Shown here: piece after piece, positions 17,194 through 26,684 of the stretch
Layout: each line of letters opens with the position of its first letter
Numbering within the stretch: the first letter of the stretch is position 1
Assembly: GCF_021341785.1 (NCBI RefSeq)
Contig: NZ_JAJTTF010000013.1
Coordinates: 1 to 64,000, forward strand
Length of the DNA: 64,000 bases
Direction: 5' to 3'
Source of the DNA: Microbacterium sp. Au-Mic1
GTDB taxonomy: Bacteria; Actinomycetota; Actinomycetes; Actinomycetales; Microbacteriaceae
The notes under the pieces: generated by a model
What the model saw: the letters and a program-made list of their open reading frames with translations, nothing else
Databases searched by the model: none
What the model was told of the DNA's origin: nothing
Position numbers and translations under genes: made by a program

Positions 17194-19266
17194 TTACAGC
17201 TGGCGGGCCTTCTTCAGCGCCTTCTCGTCGACGGGCGCCTCGCCCGACGCCCGGAGGTCGGCGTAGTAGGCGCGGGCCTCGTCCTGACGGATCTGCTCCG
17301 CGCCCGAGGCGAGCGGTGCACGCAGGTGCTCGGGCTCGTAGCCGAACGCCTTCACCAGGTCGAGCGCGTGCGGACGCAGGCGGGCGCAGAGCCGGTCGAT
17401 GTAACGAGAGACCGAGGCGGCGCGCTGCGCCGAGAGCCGGCCGTTGATGAGGTACCAGGCGAGGTGCTTCTCGACGAGCTGCAGACCGAACAGGTCGCGC
17501 AGCCAGGTCAGCACCGTCTTGCTGTCCTCGTCCTCGATGCGGCCCAGGGCGTCGGTGAACGCCTCCCACTGCAGCAGTTCGCCGTGTGCGCGCGCCGCCT
17601 CGATGAGCTCGGCCTGGTTCTCGTTGAACAGCTTCTCGCCGAGCACCTTGTCCTTGCCGGCCGCGCGTAGGCGTCCCGCGATGTCCGCGACCATCTGCTG
17701 CACGCGATCGGTCAGCAGCTCGTGCTGCTGCTCGGCGCGCAGGCCGTTCTCGACCGATCGCGCCGTGGATCCGAGATCCGCGACGGCCTGCCCGAACTGG
17801 CGCAGACCCGCGCCGTGGAACACCCGACCCGCGGTCTGCCCGACGGCGTACTTCGCGAGCGTCTTGGCGTCGGCGCCCTTGAACTGCCGGGCGAAATCTG
17901 TGAGCAGGCGCTTGCCGACCAGCTGCAGCAGGATGTTGTTGTCGCCCTCGAAGGTGACGTAGATGTCGAGGTCGGCGCGGAGGCCCACGAAGCGGTTCTC
18001 GAACATGAAGCCCGCGCCGCCGCACGCCTCGCGGCACTCCTGCAGCGTGTCCAGCGCGTGCCAGGTGGAGAGCGGCTTGAGCGCCGCGGCGAGGGTCTCC
18101 AGGTCCTCTCGGTCCTGCGGGGTGTCGGTGCGTCCGGAGAAGACGCCGTCGAACTTCTGCAGGAACTCGTCGTGCGCGAACAGCTGCGCGTACGTGGTGG
18201 CGAGGCGGGGCAGCAGGCGGCGCTGGTGCTTGCCGTAGTCGAGCAGCGTGGTCTCCTCGCCGCTGACGCCATTGAACTGGCGGCGCTGGGTGGCGTAGGT
18301 GATCGCGATGTCCAGGCCGAGCGCCGAGGCCCACGACGCGGCGCCGTCGAGCGAGACCCGGCCCTGCACCAGCGTGCCGAGCATCGTGAAGAAGCGGCGG
18401 CCGGGGCTGTCGATGGCGCTGGAGTAGGTGCCGTCGGCCGCGACGTCGCCGTAGCGGTTCAGCAGGTTGGTGCGCGGGATCCGCACGTGGTCGAAGCTGA
18501 GCCGGCCGTTGTCGATGCCGTTCAGGCCGCCCTTGAGGCCGTCGTCCTCGCGGCCGATGCCGGGCAGATCCACCCCGTCCTCGCCGCGCAGCGGGACGTA
18601 GAAGCAGTGCACGCCGTGGTTCACGCCGTTCGTGATCAGCTGCGCGAACACGGTCGCCGCGATGCCGTGCAGCGCCGCGTTGCCGAGGTACTCCTTGGTC
18701 GCCGCGCGGAACGGCGTGTTGATCACGAACTCCTCGGCCTCCGGGTCGTAGGTCGCCGTGGTTCCGATCGAGGCGACATCGGATCCGTGCCCGATCTCGG
18801 TCATCGCGAACGCGCCGGGGATCTCCAGGCTCATGATCCCGGGCAGCCAGCGGTCGTGGTGCTCGGCGGTGCCGAGCTGCAGCACGGCGGATCCGAACAG
18901 CCCCCACTGCACGCCCGACTTGATCTGCAGGCTGGGGTCGGCCGACACGAGCTCCTCGAACCCGGCGATGTTGCCGCCGTTGTTCTCCTCGCCGCCGAGG
19001 CGCTTGGGGAACGCGCGGTGCACGGCCTTGTTCTGCACCAGGAGGTGCATCTGGCTCAGCACGCGCTCGCGGTGCTCGTCCTTGCCGAGCGAGTCATCGC
19101 GCCAGAACGCCGGATCCTTGATCATCTCCCGCGCCTCGCGGCGGGTGTCCGCCCAGGTGCCGAGCAGCAGATCGCCGACCGCGTCGACGTCGATGCGCGT
19201 CGTGGTGTCGTCCAAGCTGTTGTCAGCGCTGTTCGCGGCGTTCGTCCGAAGGGCGGCGTCGACCAT
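17194..19266 (-). CDS. Acyl-CoA oxidase / acyl-CoA dehydrogenase-fold enzyme
   Basis: 690 aa from MVDAALRTNAANSADN. I chose this ATG because GAGAGG lies six bases upstream. The order of parts is that of acyl-CoA oxidases: an N-terminal alpha domain, the flavin region AMTEIGHGSDVASIGTTATYD, a middle beta domain, and a long C-terminal part with CREACGGAGFMFENRFVGLRADLDIYVTFEGDNNILLQLV. The catalytic Glu is the one in YVTFEGDN. Such enzymes desaturate acyl-CoA, passing electrons to O2 or to an electron-transfer flavoprotein. About 690 aa is typical for oxidases and much longer than dehydrogenases (about 380). It is the last gene before a palindromic element, and the decarboxylase lies upstream on the same strand across a structured gap. 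Confidence 0.9.
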   Translation of the reverse strand: MVDAALRTNAANSADNSLDDTTTRIDVDAVGDLLLGTWADTRREAREMIKDPAFWRDDSLGKDEHRERVLSQMHLLVQNKAVHRAFPKRLGGEENNGGNIAGFEELVSADPSLQIKSGVQWGLFGSAVLQLGTAEHHDRWLPGIMSLEIPGAFAMTEIGHGSDVASIGTTATYDPEAEEFVINTPFRAATKEYLGNAALHGIAATVFAQLITNGVNHGVHCFYVPLRGEDGVDLPGIGREDDGLKGGLNGIDNGRLSFDHVRIPRTNLLNRYGDVAADGTYSSAIDSPGRRFFTMLGTLVQGRVSLDGAASWASALGLDIAITYATQRRQFNGVSGEETTLLDYGKHQRRLLPRLATTYAQLFAHDEFLQKFDGVFSGRTDTPQDREDLETLAAALKPLSTWHALDTLQECREACGGAGFMFENRFVGLRADLDIYVTFEGDNNILLQLVGKRLLTDFARQFKGADAKTLAKYAVGQTAGRVFHGAGLRQFGQAVADLGSTARSVENGLRAEQQHELLTDRVQQMVADIAGRLRAAGKDKVLGEKLFNENQAELIEAARAHGELLQWEAFTDALGRIEDEDSKTVLTWLRDLFGLQLVEKHLAWYLINGRLSAQRAASVSRYIDRLCARLRPHALDLVKAFGYEPEHLRAPLASGAEQIRQDEARAYYADLRASGEAPVDEKALKKARQL

Positions 19267-19330
19267 GAGGATCCTCTCGTGAGGTTTCGGGGATGCCTTC
19301 ATGGTAGATCTGTCACAACGTGGAGCGAAG

Positions 19331-19400
19331 GCGGCTGTGGACTTCCCCCAAGGCATACTCGCCACGAGGGCCCACCCGCTTGTGGCGATGCCACAGCCGC
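19331..19400. other. Nested inverted-repeat structure between two minus-strand genes
   Basis: The outer arms GCGGCTGTGG (19331-19340) and CCACAGCCGC (19391-19400) are perfect complements. Nested inside, GGCAT (19352-19356) pairs with ATGCC (19388-19392) and CGCCAC (19360-19365) with GTGGCG (19382-19387). The whole lies in the 186-bp gap between the decarboxylase stop and the acyl-CoA oxidase start. It may be a terminator of the decarboxylase transcript or a leader structure. Confidence 0.6.
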
Positions 19401-19452
19401 ACGGACGCAGCCCCGGACAGGGCAGCCGCTACGGGCGCCCGCCCGTCAGGTC

Positions 19453-22140
19453 TCAGCGGATCAGGCGGTAGCCGCGGGCAGCGTCGTAGCCGTGGATCTC
19501 CCGGGTGTCGAGCGCGGCCATGAAGTCGAGCACCTCCGCCGTGACGATCTGCCCCGGCACGAGCACCGGGAAGCCGGGAGGGTACGGCGTCACGAAGCCC
19601 GCCGAGACCGGTCGCTCCCCGCGCGAGACCCGCTCGCGCAGCTCCTCGGGCGTCGCATACTCGATCAGACCCCGCCGCTGTCCGTCGTAGAACGCCCCGC
19701 GCAGATCGCCGTCGGGCAGTCCCGAGGGATGCGCATAGGCGGGCGCGAACGCGCTGAAGTCCGGCAGCGGCGGCATCGCATCGTCGTCGGTGCGGGCCTC
19801 CGGAAGCCCGCGCGTCGCACGATCCCGCTCGAACCGCTCGGCGAGCTTGACGAGCACTTCGATCAGATACGCGATCGCGCTGCGCGAGGTGCCGATGTTC
19901 GTCATGAACAGCACCGTGTTGCGGCTGGTCTTGTTGACCTGGATCCCGTACTGATCCATGAGGTGCGTGTGCTTGAAGGTGTCGCCGTCGACGCCCGTGC
20001 GCGTGATCTCGATCGTGACCCGGCTCGGGTCGATCACGAACTCGTCGTCGCGCCACGCCCGCCACATCGCGGCGAGGCCGTCCCGCAGCGGCATCGGCCG
20101 GGTGCTGCGGCGATAGTCCGCCGGGATCAGGTCGCGCATCGTGAGCACGCGGAAGGTGCGACGCAGCAACGGGTGCCGCGCGACGGACTGGGCGAGGCTG
20201 GTCGCGAGGTCGAGCTGGCGCTGCACGAGCTCGAAGCCCTCGAGCTCGACCTGGCGCCGGCCGAGGTCGAGCGAGGCGAGGATCTGGTAGTTCGGCGAGG
20301 TCGAGGTGTGCGTCATGAACGCCTCGTGGAACGCGTACTCCGCCTCGAGCGCCCAGTCCTGGTCGTAGACGTGGATCATGGAGCCCTGGCGGAGCGCGGT
20401 CAGCGTCTTGTGCGTCGACTGGGTCGCATAGACCCTGATGCGCGCGTCGGGCGAGGGGATCAGCTCCTCCCGCATCCACGCCTCGTCGTCCTGCGGCTCC
20501 CCCGAGTCCGCATCGAACAGCCTCGCGCGCTGCGCACGGTACGCCGCCGCGTGCGCGGACGAGCGCAGCCGCTCCTCGAGGCGCTTGGCCGACGCCATCG
20601 CGGTGCGCTGCCGGGTCACCGGGTGGAACGCCGCGAACGCGAACCAGGCCTCGTCCCAGAGGAACACCAGGTCGGGCTTGATCGCGAGGCACTCCGACAT
20701 CACCCGGTCCGGGTCGTACACGATGCCGTCGAACGTGCAGTTCGTCAGCGTGATCATGTGCACCTCGTGCAGTCGGCCCGCGGCACGGTAGTCGAGGAGC
20801 AGCCGCTTGATCCGCTCCAGCGGCACCGCCCCGTAGAACGCGAAGTCGTCGAGCGGGTACGCCTCGAGATAGGCGGTGCGCCCGCCGGTCAGCATGAGCG
20901 CGTGATGGTGCGACTTGTGGCAGTTGCGGTCGACGAGCACGACGTCGTCCGGCTCCACCAGCGCCTGATGCACGATCTTGTTCGCCGTGGACGTGCCGTT
21001 GGTGACGAGGAAGGTGCGCTGCGCCCCGAAGGCCCGAGCCGCCAGATCCTGCGCCTTCTTGATCGCCCCGGTCGGTGCGAGCAGCGAGTCCAGCCCGCCG
21101 GACGTCGCCGACGTCTCGGCGAGCAGGAGGTTCATGCCGTAGAAGTCGGCGAGGTCGCGGATCCACTTCGAGGTGACGACGGATCCGCCTCGCCCCACCG
21201 GCAGGGCGTGGAACACCCCGACCGGGCGGCGGGCGTGGTTCTGGATCGCCGCGAAGAACGGCGCGTCGTAGAGGTGCGAGACCCGGCGCAGCAGCGACAG
21301 ATGCAGCTCGAGCTGATCCTCGCGTCGGAACACCCGCCGGAACCGATGGGTCAGCGCCCCCGCCAGGTCCTCGATGTGCGCGCCCGCCACCAGGTACAGA
21401 TCGACCTCCGGCCGCAGGGCGTGCAGGGTGTCGGCGAGGCGCAGCACGCGCTGCACCGAGGGGATCGAGCTGCGCGCCGCCGCGGGCGCCGTCGCCGCCT
21501 GATCGTGCGCGAGCGCGATCGTCTCGCGCAGGTCGCCGCTGAGCACCTGGTGGCTGCGATCGCTGAATCCGGGACGCACGACGCAGGCGAGGATGTTCGG
21601 GTTCGTGAGCAGCGCCGCGATCGCGTCGTCGGCCGACGGCACGATCACGAAGTCGTAGATGAAGTCGTCCGCGTCGGTGCGCAGCCGTCGCCCCTCGGAC
21701 ACGATCGCGTCGCGATCCGCCGGGGTGGTCTCGTCGATCAGCAGCACCTCGAACCGCGTGCGCGGATCCGCATCGTCCTGCAGCTCGGCGAGGTCGGCCT
21801 CGTCGACGACCTGATCGGACCCGCCCGGGACGGACGTGCCACGGAGGCGATGCACGACCCGCCCGATGCGCTCCAGCGCGGAGGTGGCGTCGTCCTGTTC
21901 GATCAGCTCCCGGATGTGCCGCACGTAGCGCTGCCCGAAACCGGCCCAGTACAGCTCGATCGTCTCCAGCGCCCGCAGCGAGCGCCGGATCTCGTCACGG
22001 TTGGCGACGGCGTCACGTGCGTCCGCTTCGACCGCGAGCCGCTTGACGGCGAAGCGCAGGAACTCCCAGGCGTCGCTGCGCAGCCGCCAGGTGCTCGCCG
22101 GCATGCCCGGTGCGTTCGGGGTGTCGATCGTGCTGGTCAT
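19453..22140 (-). CDS. Orn/Lys/Arg decarboxylase, class I PLP-dependent
   Basis: 895 aa from MTSTIDTPNAPGMPAST. The start is chosen for GGAAGGGAAT just upstream and lack of protein-like sequence before it. Residues about 1-330 form a long N-terminal (wing/receiver-like) domain. The fold-type I PLP core follows: NGTSTANKIVHQAL, DRNCHKSHHHALML (ring-stacking His), LVFLWDEAWFAFAAFHP (Asp for the pyridine nitrogen) and TQSTHKTLTALRQGSM, whose Lys forms the Schiff base. The C-terminal domain ends with GYDAARGYRLI. It decarboxylates ornithine, lysine or arginine to a diamine, for polyamine supply or acid stress. It is longer than the 710-760 aa enterobacterial enzymes, mainly at the N-terminus. Substrate is not predictable from these motifs. 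Confidence 0.92.
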   Translation of the reverse strand: MTSTIDTPNAPGMPASTWRLRSDAWEFLRFAVKRLAVEADARDAVANRDEIRRSLRALETIELYWAGFGQRYVRHIRELIEQDDATSALERIGRVVHRLRGTSVPGGSDQVVDEADLAELQDDADPRTRFEVLLIDETTPADRDAIVSEGRRLRTDADDFIYDFVIVPSADDAIAALLTNPNILACVVRPGFSDRSHQVLSGDLRETIALAHDQAATAPAAARSSIPSVQRVLRLADTLHALRPEVDLYLVAGAHIEDLAGALTHRFRRVFRREDQLELHLSLLRRVSHLYDAPFFAAIQNHARRPVGVFHALPVGRGGSVVTSKWIRDLADFYGMNLLLAETSATSGGLDSLLAPTGAIKKAQDLAARAFGAQRTFLVTNGTSTANKIVHQALVEPDDVVLVDRNCHKSHHHALMLTGGRTAYLEAYPLDDFAFYGAVPLERIKRLLLDYRAAGRLHEVHMITLTNCTFDGIVYDPDRVMSECLAIKPDLVFLWDEAWFAFAAFHPVTRQRTAMASAKRLEERLRSSAHAAAYRAQRARLFDADSGEPQDDEAWMREELIPSPDARIRVYATQSTHKTLTALRQGSMIHVYDQDWALEAEYAFHEAFMTHTSTSPNYQILASLDLGRRQVELEGFELVQRQLDLATSLAQSVARHPLLRRTFRVLTMRDLIPADYRRSTRPMPLRDGLAAMWRAWRDDEFVIDPSRVTIEITRTGVDGDTFKHTHLMDQYGIQVNKTSRNTVLFMTNIGTSRSAIAYLIEVLVKLAERFERDRATRGLPEARTDDDAMPPLPDFSAFAPAYAHPSGLPDGDLRGAFYDGQRRGLIEYATPEELRERVSRGERPVSAGFVTPYPPGFPVLVPGQIVTAEVLDFMAALDTREIHGYDAARGYRLIR

Positions 22141-22445
22141 CGGCGGATTCCCTTCCGGCGGGAGCGCCGAGGGCGGCGCGTGCATCGGCTGGCTCGGGCA
22201 CTGAGGTCGTCAGCGCACCGGCTGCCAGGGTCCCGCCGGGATATGGCGAGCCGTCGCGATCGGCGTCGATCACGACGTGTGGAGCGGGCGGGTTCCGTCT
22301 CGCGGGCCCCGTCGGACTCCCATCGTGCCACTCCGCGGGCGGATCCGATCGCCTCGTGTCGGACCGCTCGTCTGGGATCCGAGATGGCGGACACGCGGGT
22401 CGCGCGCGCCGCGACACCGCGCACGGACCGCACCGGACGTGAGGA
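22141..22445. other. 305-bp gap with nothing recognised
   Basis: The sequence between the decarboxylase start and the recQ stop is GC-rich. It must hold the decarboxylase promoter, but I see no convincing -35/-10 pair, operator, hairpin or small gene in it. Confidence 0.5.
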
Positions 22446-24473
22446 TCAGCCCGCGGCCGCGATGACGTCGAGCACGGCCGCGCCGTACGCCTCGCGCTTC
22501 TTCTCTCCGATGCCGCTGATGCCGACCAGATCCGAGGCCTGCGCGGGGCGATGCTCGGCGAGCGCGCGCAGCGTGGCGTCGCCGAACACGACGTACGCGG
22601 GCACGCCCTGCTCGCGTGCGGTCTGCGCCCGCCACGCCCGCAGCGCCTCGAACAGGTCGCGATCGCCCTCGGCGAGTGCCTCCGCGGCGCTCCTCTTCGC
22701 GGAGCGCCCACCCCCGGAGGATCCCGCACGGGTGACCACGTCGTGCCGCAGCTTCACAGGCGTCGTCCCCGCCAGCACCCCGCCGCTCGCCTCGCTGACC
22801 GCGAGCGTGCCGTACTCGCCCTGCGCCTGCATGAGCCCCTGTGCGAGAAGCTGCCGCACGACGGAGCGCCACTGCGCGTCGGCGAGATCGGATCCGATCC
22901 CGTACGTCGCGAGCTCGTCGTGCCGGAACTTGCGGATCTTCTCCGTGGAGGCGCCGCGGAGGATGTCGATGAGATGGCCCGCGCCGAACGACTGCCTGCG
23001 CTCGCGCTGCAGCCGCACGATCGTGGACAGCAGCTTCTGCGCGGGGACGAGTCCGTCCCAGCTGTCCGGCGGGGTGAGGCAGGTGTCGCAGTTGCCGCAC
23101 GGCCCGGAGGCCTGGCCGAAGTAGCCGAGCAGGTTCTGCCGGCGGCAGTCGACGGTCTCGCACAGCGCGAGCATCGCGTCGAGGTGCTGATTCTGCCGCT
23201 GCTTGATCGCACGGTCGCCCTCGCCCTGCTGGATGAAGCGGCGCTGCTGCACCACGTCGCCCAGGCCGTAGGCCATCCATGCCACCGAGGGGTCGCCATC
23301 GCGACCCGCGCGACCGGTCTCCTGGTAGTAGCCCTCCACGGACTTCGGCAGATCGACGTGCGCGACGAAGCGCACATCCGGCTTGTCGATGCCCATGCCG
23401 AACGCGATCGTGGCGACGACGATCACGCCGTCCTCGCGGAGGAACCGGGACTGGTGCGCCGCGCGCGTGCCCGCGTCGAGCCCGGCGTGGTACGGGATCG
23501 CGTCGAGGCCCTGCGCGCTGAGGTACTCGGCCGTCTGCTCCACGGAGGAGCGGCTGAGCGCATAGACGATGCCGGCCGACCCCTCCGGCTGCGAGCGGAT
23601 GAAGGCCACCAGCTGCTTGCGGACGTCGACCTTGGGCTCGATGCGGTACTGGATGTTGGGCCGGTCGAAGCTCGCGACGAAGTGCTTCGCCTGTGGCAGG
23701 TGCAGTCGCTCGGTGATCTCGCGGTGCGTCTCGCGGGTGGCGGTGGCCGTGAGCGCGATGCGGGGCACGCCCGGGAAGCCCTCGGCGAGCCCGCCGAGGG
23801 CGAGGTAGTCCGGGCGGAAGTCGTGCCCCCACTGCGACACGCAGTGCGCCTCGTCGATCGCGATCACGCTGAGGGTTCCGCGCTGCAGCAGCCCCAGGGT
23901 CTGCGCGTTCGAGAGCCGCTCGGGGGCGACGTAGAGGAGATCGAGATCGCCCGCGAGGTACGCCCGCTCGACGTCGGCCCGATCGGCGGACGTCTGCGTG
24001 GAGTTCAGGTACGCGGCGCGCACGCCGTTGGCGCGCAGCGCGTCGACCTGGTCATGCATGAGCGCGATGAGCGGGCTGACCACGAGCCCCGTGCCGGCAC
24101 GGACGAGCGCGGGGATCTGGTAGCAGAGGCTCTTGCCGCCACCCGTGGGCATGAGCACGACGGCGTCGCCACCGCCCACGATCTGATCGATGATCGCGGC
24201 CTGGTCTCCGCGGAACGCGTCGTAGCCGTAGACCGCGGTGAGCGCGGCCAGGGGCGTGGGGTACTTGCTCGGTGCCGGAGCGCCCGTCGCCGCCGGAACG
24301 GGGAAGCTCCCCTGCGGAACGACCCCCGGGGTACCCGCCCACTCGCCCTCCTCGGGCGGGGGTGCCGCTTCCCAGGGCTCGTCCGCGTACGGCACGTCGG
24401 CGTACGGGTCGTCCAGCGGCGCATCGGACCACGGCAGATCCGCATACGGGTCGCGCGGATCGTTCTGGGGCAT
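22446..24473 (-). CDS. recQ: ATP-dependent DNA helicase RecQ
   Basis: 675 aa from [17 protein letters not shown]. An acidic, proline-rich N-tail of about 70 residues (repeated D-P-Y-A-D) precedes the helicase. Walker A is [15 protein letters not shown] (about 109-123), Walker [21 protein letters not shown], motif III LTATAT and motif [14 protein letters not shown]. The RecQ-C-terminal zinc cysteines are in [16 protein letters not shown] and CGNCDTC. A winged helix and a C-terminal HRDC domain (about 600-675) complete the standard RecQ-Ct-HRDC form. It unwinds DNA 3'-5' in recombination and repair. The gene stands alone on the minus strand, with a repeat-containing gap upstream. Confidence 0.95.
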   Translation of the reverse strand: MPQNDPRDPYADLPWSDAPLDDPYADVPYADEPWEAAPPPEEGEWAGTPGVVPQGSFPVPAATGAPAPSKYPTPLAALTAVYGYDAFRGDQAAIIDQIVGGGDAVVLMPTGGGKSLCYQIPALVRAGTGLVVSPLIALMHDQVDALRANGVRAAYLNSTQTSADRADVERAYLAGDLDLLYVAPERLSNAQTLGLLQRGTLSVIAIDEAHCVSQWGHDFRPDYLALGGLAEGFPGVPRIALTATATRETHREITERLHLPQAKHFVASFDRPNIQYRIEPKVDVRKQLVAFIRSQPEGSAGIVYALSRSSVEQTAEYLSAQGLDAIPYHAGLDAGTRAAHQSRFLREDGVIVVATIAFGMGIDKPDVRFVAHVDLPKSVEGYYQETGRAGRDGDPSVAWMAYGLGDVVQQRRFIQQGEGDRAIKQRQNQHLDAMLALCETVDCRRQNLLGYFGQASGPCGNCDTCLTPPDSWDGLVPAQKLLSTIVRLQRERRQSFGAGHLIDILRGASTEKIRKFRHDELATYGIGSDLADAQWRSVVRQLLAQGLMQAQGEYGTLAVSEASGGVLAGTTPVKLRHDVVTRAGSSGGGRSAKRSAAEALAEGDRDLFEALRAWRAQTAREQGVPAYVVFGDATLRALAEHRPAQASDLVGISGIGEKKREAYGAAVLDVIAAAG

Positions 24474-24531
24474 GCGTCCAGCGTAACGAGCGGAGCCGAC
24501 ACCGGAGGCCGCTGTCCACAGGCCGCGGCCT

Positions 24532-24640
24532 CGCGAGGGCACAGCGTTTCGTCTCGGTCGCGCTGCGCGCGTCCTCGCTCAACGACCCCGGGATGGGACG
24601 CTCTCTCGCGCTGCGCGCGTCCTCGCTCCACGGCCCCCGG
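24532..24640. repeat. Palindromic intergenic element, copy 2 (half elements in tandem)
   Basis: GCGTTTCGTCTCG (from 24544), followed by GCGCGTCCTCGCTCAACGACC, matches the right half of the elements at 17071 and 58950. A second, diverged half with the same CGCGCTGCGCGCGTCCTCGC core follows at about 24607-24627. The left arm is largely missing, so this copy cannot form the full hairpin. Confidence 0.7.
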
Positions 24641-24712
24641 GCGCGCTCCGCCCCGGCGCGCGCGTCCGGGCGTAGGTTGGATCCGAACCGCCGCACCGCA
24701 CGAAGGAGCACG

Positions 24713-25021
24713 ATGCCCGAGATCGCCGTGAGCTTGAACGAGGCCGAGTCGCGCTACGAGATCACCAGCGACGGCGCGCTCGCGGGGTTCGCCGAGTTCC
24801 AGCGCCGCCCCGGGATGATCCTGTTCATCCACACGGAGGTGGATCCGGCGTTCCAGGGCCAGGGTCTCGCGTCGCAGCTCGCCGCCGGCGCGCTGGCCGA
24901 TGCGGTCGCCACCGGCGACACGATCGTGCCGTACTGCCCCTACATCAACAAGTACCTCCGCACGCATGATGTCCCGGGCGCGAAGGTGCGTTTCCCGACG
25001 GCCCCGGACGGGTCGGCATGA
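24713..25021 (+). CDS. Small GNAT-fold N-acetyltransferase (COG2388/YjdJ type)
   Basis: 102 aa with CGAAGGAG upstream. The single domain has the acetyl-CoA binding stretch HTEVDPAFQGQGLASQLAAGAL, with the Q/R-x-x-G-x-G/A loop appearing as QGQGLA. The end is the typical CPYINKYLRTH. These short GNAT-like proteins acetylate unknown small substrates. The stop overlaps the pirin start (ATGA), so the two genes are co-translated. Confidence 0.87.
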   Translation: MPEIAVSLNEAESRYEITSDGALAGFAEFQRRPGMILFIHTEVDPAFQGQGLASQLAAGALADAVATGDTIVPYCPYINKYLRTHDVPGAKVRFPTAPDGSA

Positions 25022-25959
25022 GCATGCACGGTCCGCGCGCGGCCGTGCTCGAGGCGCGCGAGGTTCCGCTCGGCGGCGTGCGCGCGATGAACGTGCTGCG
25101 CGTGCTGCCCAGCAAGGACGTGCCCACGATCGGCGCCTGGTGCTTCCTGGACCGGTTCGGCCCCGCCGAGGTGCGCATGCGCGTGGAGCCGCATCCGCAC
25201 ATCGGCCTGCAGACCGTGACATGGCCGCTGGTCGGCGAGATCCGGCATCGCGACACGATCGACAGCGATGTCGTGCTGCGCCGCGGGCAGCTGAATCTCA
25301 TGACCGCCGGGCAGGGCATCGCGCATTCCGAGTACTCGGTGGGCGAGGAGGCCGGCCCGCTCGACGCGCTGCAGCTCTGGGTGGTGCTGCCCGACGGCGC
25401 CGCCACCGGTGCGCCCGGCTTCGAACAGCACCTGTCGCTGCCGGGTCTGACGCTTCCCGCCGAGACCGGATCCGACGTCGACGTCACCGTGGTGATGGGC
25501 TCCTATGCGGGCGTCGACTCGCCCGCGACGGCCTATACGCCGATCGTGGGTGCGGAGATCCGCCTCGAGCGCGGCACATCCGTCGTGCTGCCGTTCGATC
25601 CGGCCTGGGAGCACGGTCTGCTGCTCGTCGAGGGCGACGCCCGTGTCTCCGGATCCGACCTGGCCGAGACCGCGCTCTCCACGGACGACGTGCTGTTCCT
25701 CGGCGACTCCCGCGAGGGCGTCACCGTGTCGAGCGAGAGCGGGGCGCTGCTCTTCCTCCTCGGCGGCGAGCCCTTCGAACAGGACCTCGTGATGTGGTGG
25801 AACTTCGCCGCCCGCAGCCACGAGGAGATCGCGCAGGCGCGCGAGGACTGGGAAGCCGGATCCGACCGGTTCGGTCACGTCGTCGGTCACGGCGACGAGC
25901 GGGTGCCTGCTCCGCCGATCCCGCCCGTGCACCTCATGCCACGGCGCCGGAGGATCTGA
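25018..25959 (+). CDS. Pirin family protein
   Basis: 313 aa; the start overlaps the preceding stop. The N-terminal cupin shows the pirin metal-site pattern: HPHIGLQTVTWPLVGEIRHRD, then TAGQGIAHSEYS. A second cupin-like domain follows at about 180-270. Pirins are iron-binding cupins; some act as quercetin dioxygenases and others as regulators of redox metabolism. The role here is not fixed by sequence. It forms a two-gene unit with the small acetyltransferase and is closed by a GC-rich palindrome directly after the stop. Confidence 0.92.
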   Translation: MSMHGPRAAVLEAREVPLGGVRAMNVLRVLPSKDVPTIGAWCFLDRFGPAEVRMRVEPHPHIGLQTVTWPLVGEIRHRDTIDSDVVLRRGQLNLMTAGQGIAHSEYSVGEEAGPLDALQLWVVLPDGAATGAPGFEQHLSLPGLTLPAETGSDVDVTVVMGSYAGVDSPATAYTPIVGAEIRLERGTSVVLPFDPAWEHGLLLVEGDARVSGSDLAETALSTDDVLFLGDSREGVTVSSESGALLFLLGGEPFEQDLVMWWNFAARSHEEIAQAREDWEAGSDRFGHVVGHGDERVPAPPIPPVHLMPRRRRI

Positions 25960-25975
25960 CCGGGAGCGCTCCCGG
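25960..25975. terminator. Palindrome after pirin
   Basis: CCGGGAGCGCTCCCGG is a perfect 16-bp palindrome that begins on the base after the pirin stop codon. There is no T-run, so it may end or only slow transcription before the ECF genes. Confidence 0.5.
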
Positions 25976-26009
25976 CCGATCCGCCCGGGAGCGCCGGTAC
26001 GCTGGACGG

Positions 26010-26552
26010 GTGCCCGCCCGCTCCCCGCTGCCCACGCGGATCCTGCTCGTCTGCGCCGCCATCGGGGTCGCCACGGGCCTGCTCGGCGCCGCGGCCGGCT
26101 GGGTGACGATCCCCGTGATCGCCGGCGCGCCGTTCGCCTACGGCCTGGTTCTGGGTTCGCATGTGCTGCCGGGGATCATCGCGCAGGAGGTGCTGCGCCG
26201 GCCGCTGGTCGCACTCCTCACGCATGTGCTCGCCGCGCTCGTCGCGAGCGCCTTCAACCCGATCTGGTTCCCGCGCTTCCTCGGCACCGCGCTGCTGTTC
26301 GGTCTCATCCAGGAGGGCGTCGCCGCCCTCACCCGGTATCGCGCCTGGGGTGCCTGGAGGTTCTTCGTCTCGGCGGCGATCATCGGCGTGATCATCGCGG
26401 TCGTGGTGTGGTTCGTCGTCGATCTGGAGAAGCTGCCGCTCTGGGCGCGGATCATCTACCTCCCGTTGGCCGTACTCGGCCCGATCGCCTGGACCGCGAT
26501 CGGCCTGCGCATCGGCATCTCGCTGCGTCGCGCCGGCGTCGCCCCGCACTGA
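26010..26552 (+). CDS. ECF transporter S component (YkoE-like membrane protein)
   Basis: 180 aa. The start is GTG 26010: it has no ribosome site, but TACGCT (25998-26003) ends six bases before it, a leaderless arrangement. Five or six hydrophobic segments are visible. The protein opens PLPTRILLVCAAIGVATGLLG and includes FAYGLVLGSHVLPGIIAQEV. This resembles YkoE-type substrate-binding subunits of energy-coupling factor transporters. The next gene encodes the two ATPases and the T subunit as one chain. YkoE is annotated for thiamine precursors, but an iron box stands before the next gene and a siderophore-interacting protein ends the cluster, so an iron-related ligand is equally plausible. No TPP riboswitch is visible. 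Confidence 0.78.
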   Translation: MPARSPLPTRILLVCAAIGVATGLLGAAAGWVTIPVIAGAPFAYGLVLGSHVLPGIIAQEVLRRPLVALLTHVLAALVASAFNPIWFPRFLGTALLFGLIQEGVAALTRYRAWGAWRFFVSAAIIGVIIAVVVWFVVDLEKLPLWARIIYLPLAVLGPIAWTAIGLRIGISLRRAGVAPH

Positions 26553-26641
26553 GCGCGCCCCCTCGCGAGCGCCCCCGCACGGCGTCGACCTTTCGCCGAC
26601 GTCGCTGGCCGACGCTCTGCACCCCGAGGGTTCCAGCCCCA

Positions 26642-26660
26642 CTAGGTTAGGCTTGCCTAA
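26642..26660. promoter_or_regulatory. Iron box (DtxR/IdeR/DmdR type)
   Basis: CTAGGTTAGGCTTGCCTAA matches 16 of 19 positions of the DtxR/IdeR consensus TTAGGTTAGSCTAACCTAA as I know it. Its core TTAGGC-TT-GCCTAA is a perfect inverted repeat. It lies 24 bp before the fused ECF ATPase/T gene, where a DtxR-family repressor with bound Fe(II) would block transcription. Confidence 0.75.
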
Positions 26661-26684
26661 GCAGCCCTTCCCGAACGGAATCCC

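Noticed and set aside
17722..23124. An 1800-codon plus-strand open frame across acyl-CoA oxidase, decarboxylase and recQ
   Set aside because: It runs antisense through three well-supported genes and gaps and has no recognisable motif.
25976..26684. TPP riboswitch before the YkoE-like/ECF genes
   Set aside because: I looked for the conserved thi-box words and stem pattern and found none; the S gene appears leaderless and the second gene has an iron box instead.
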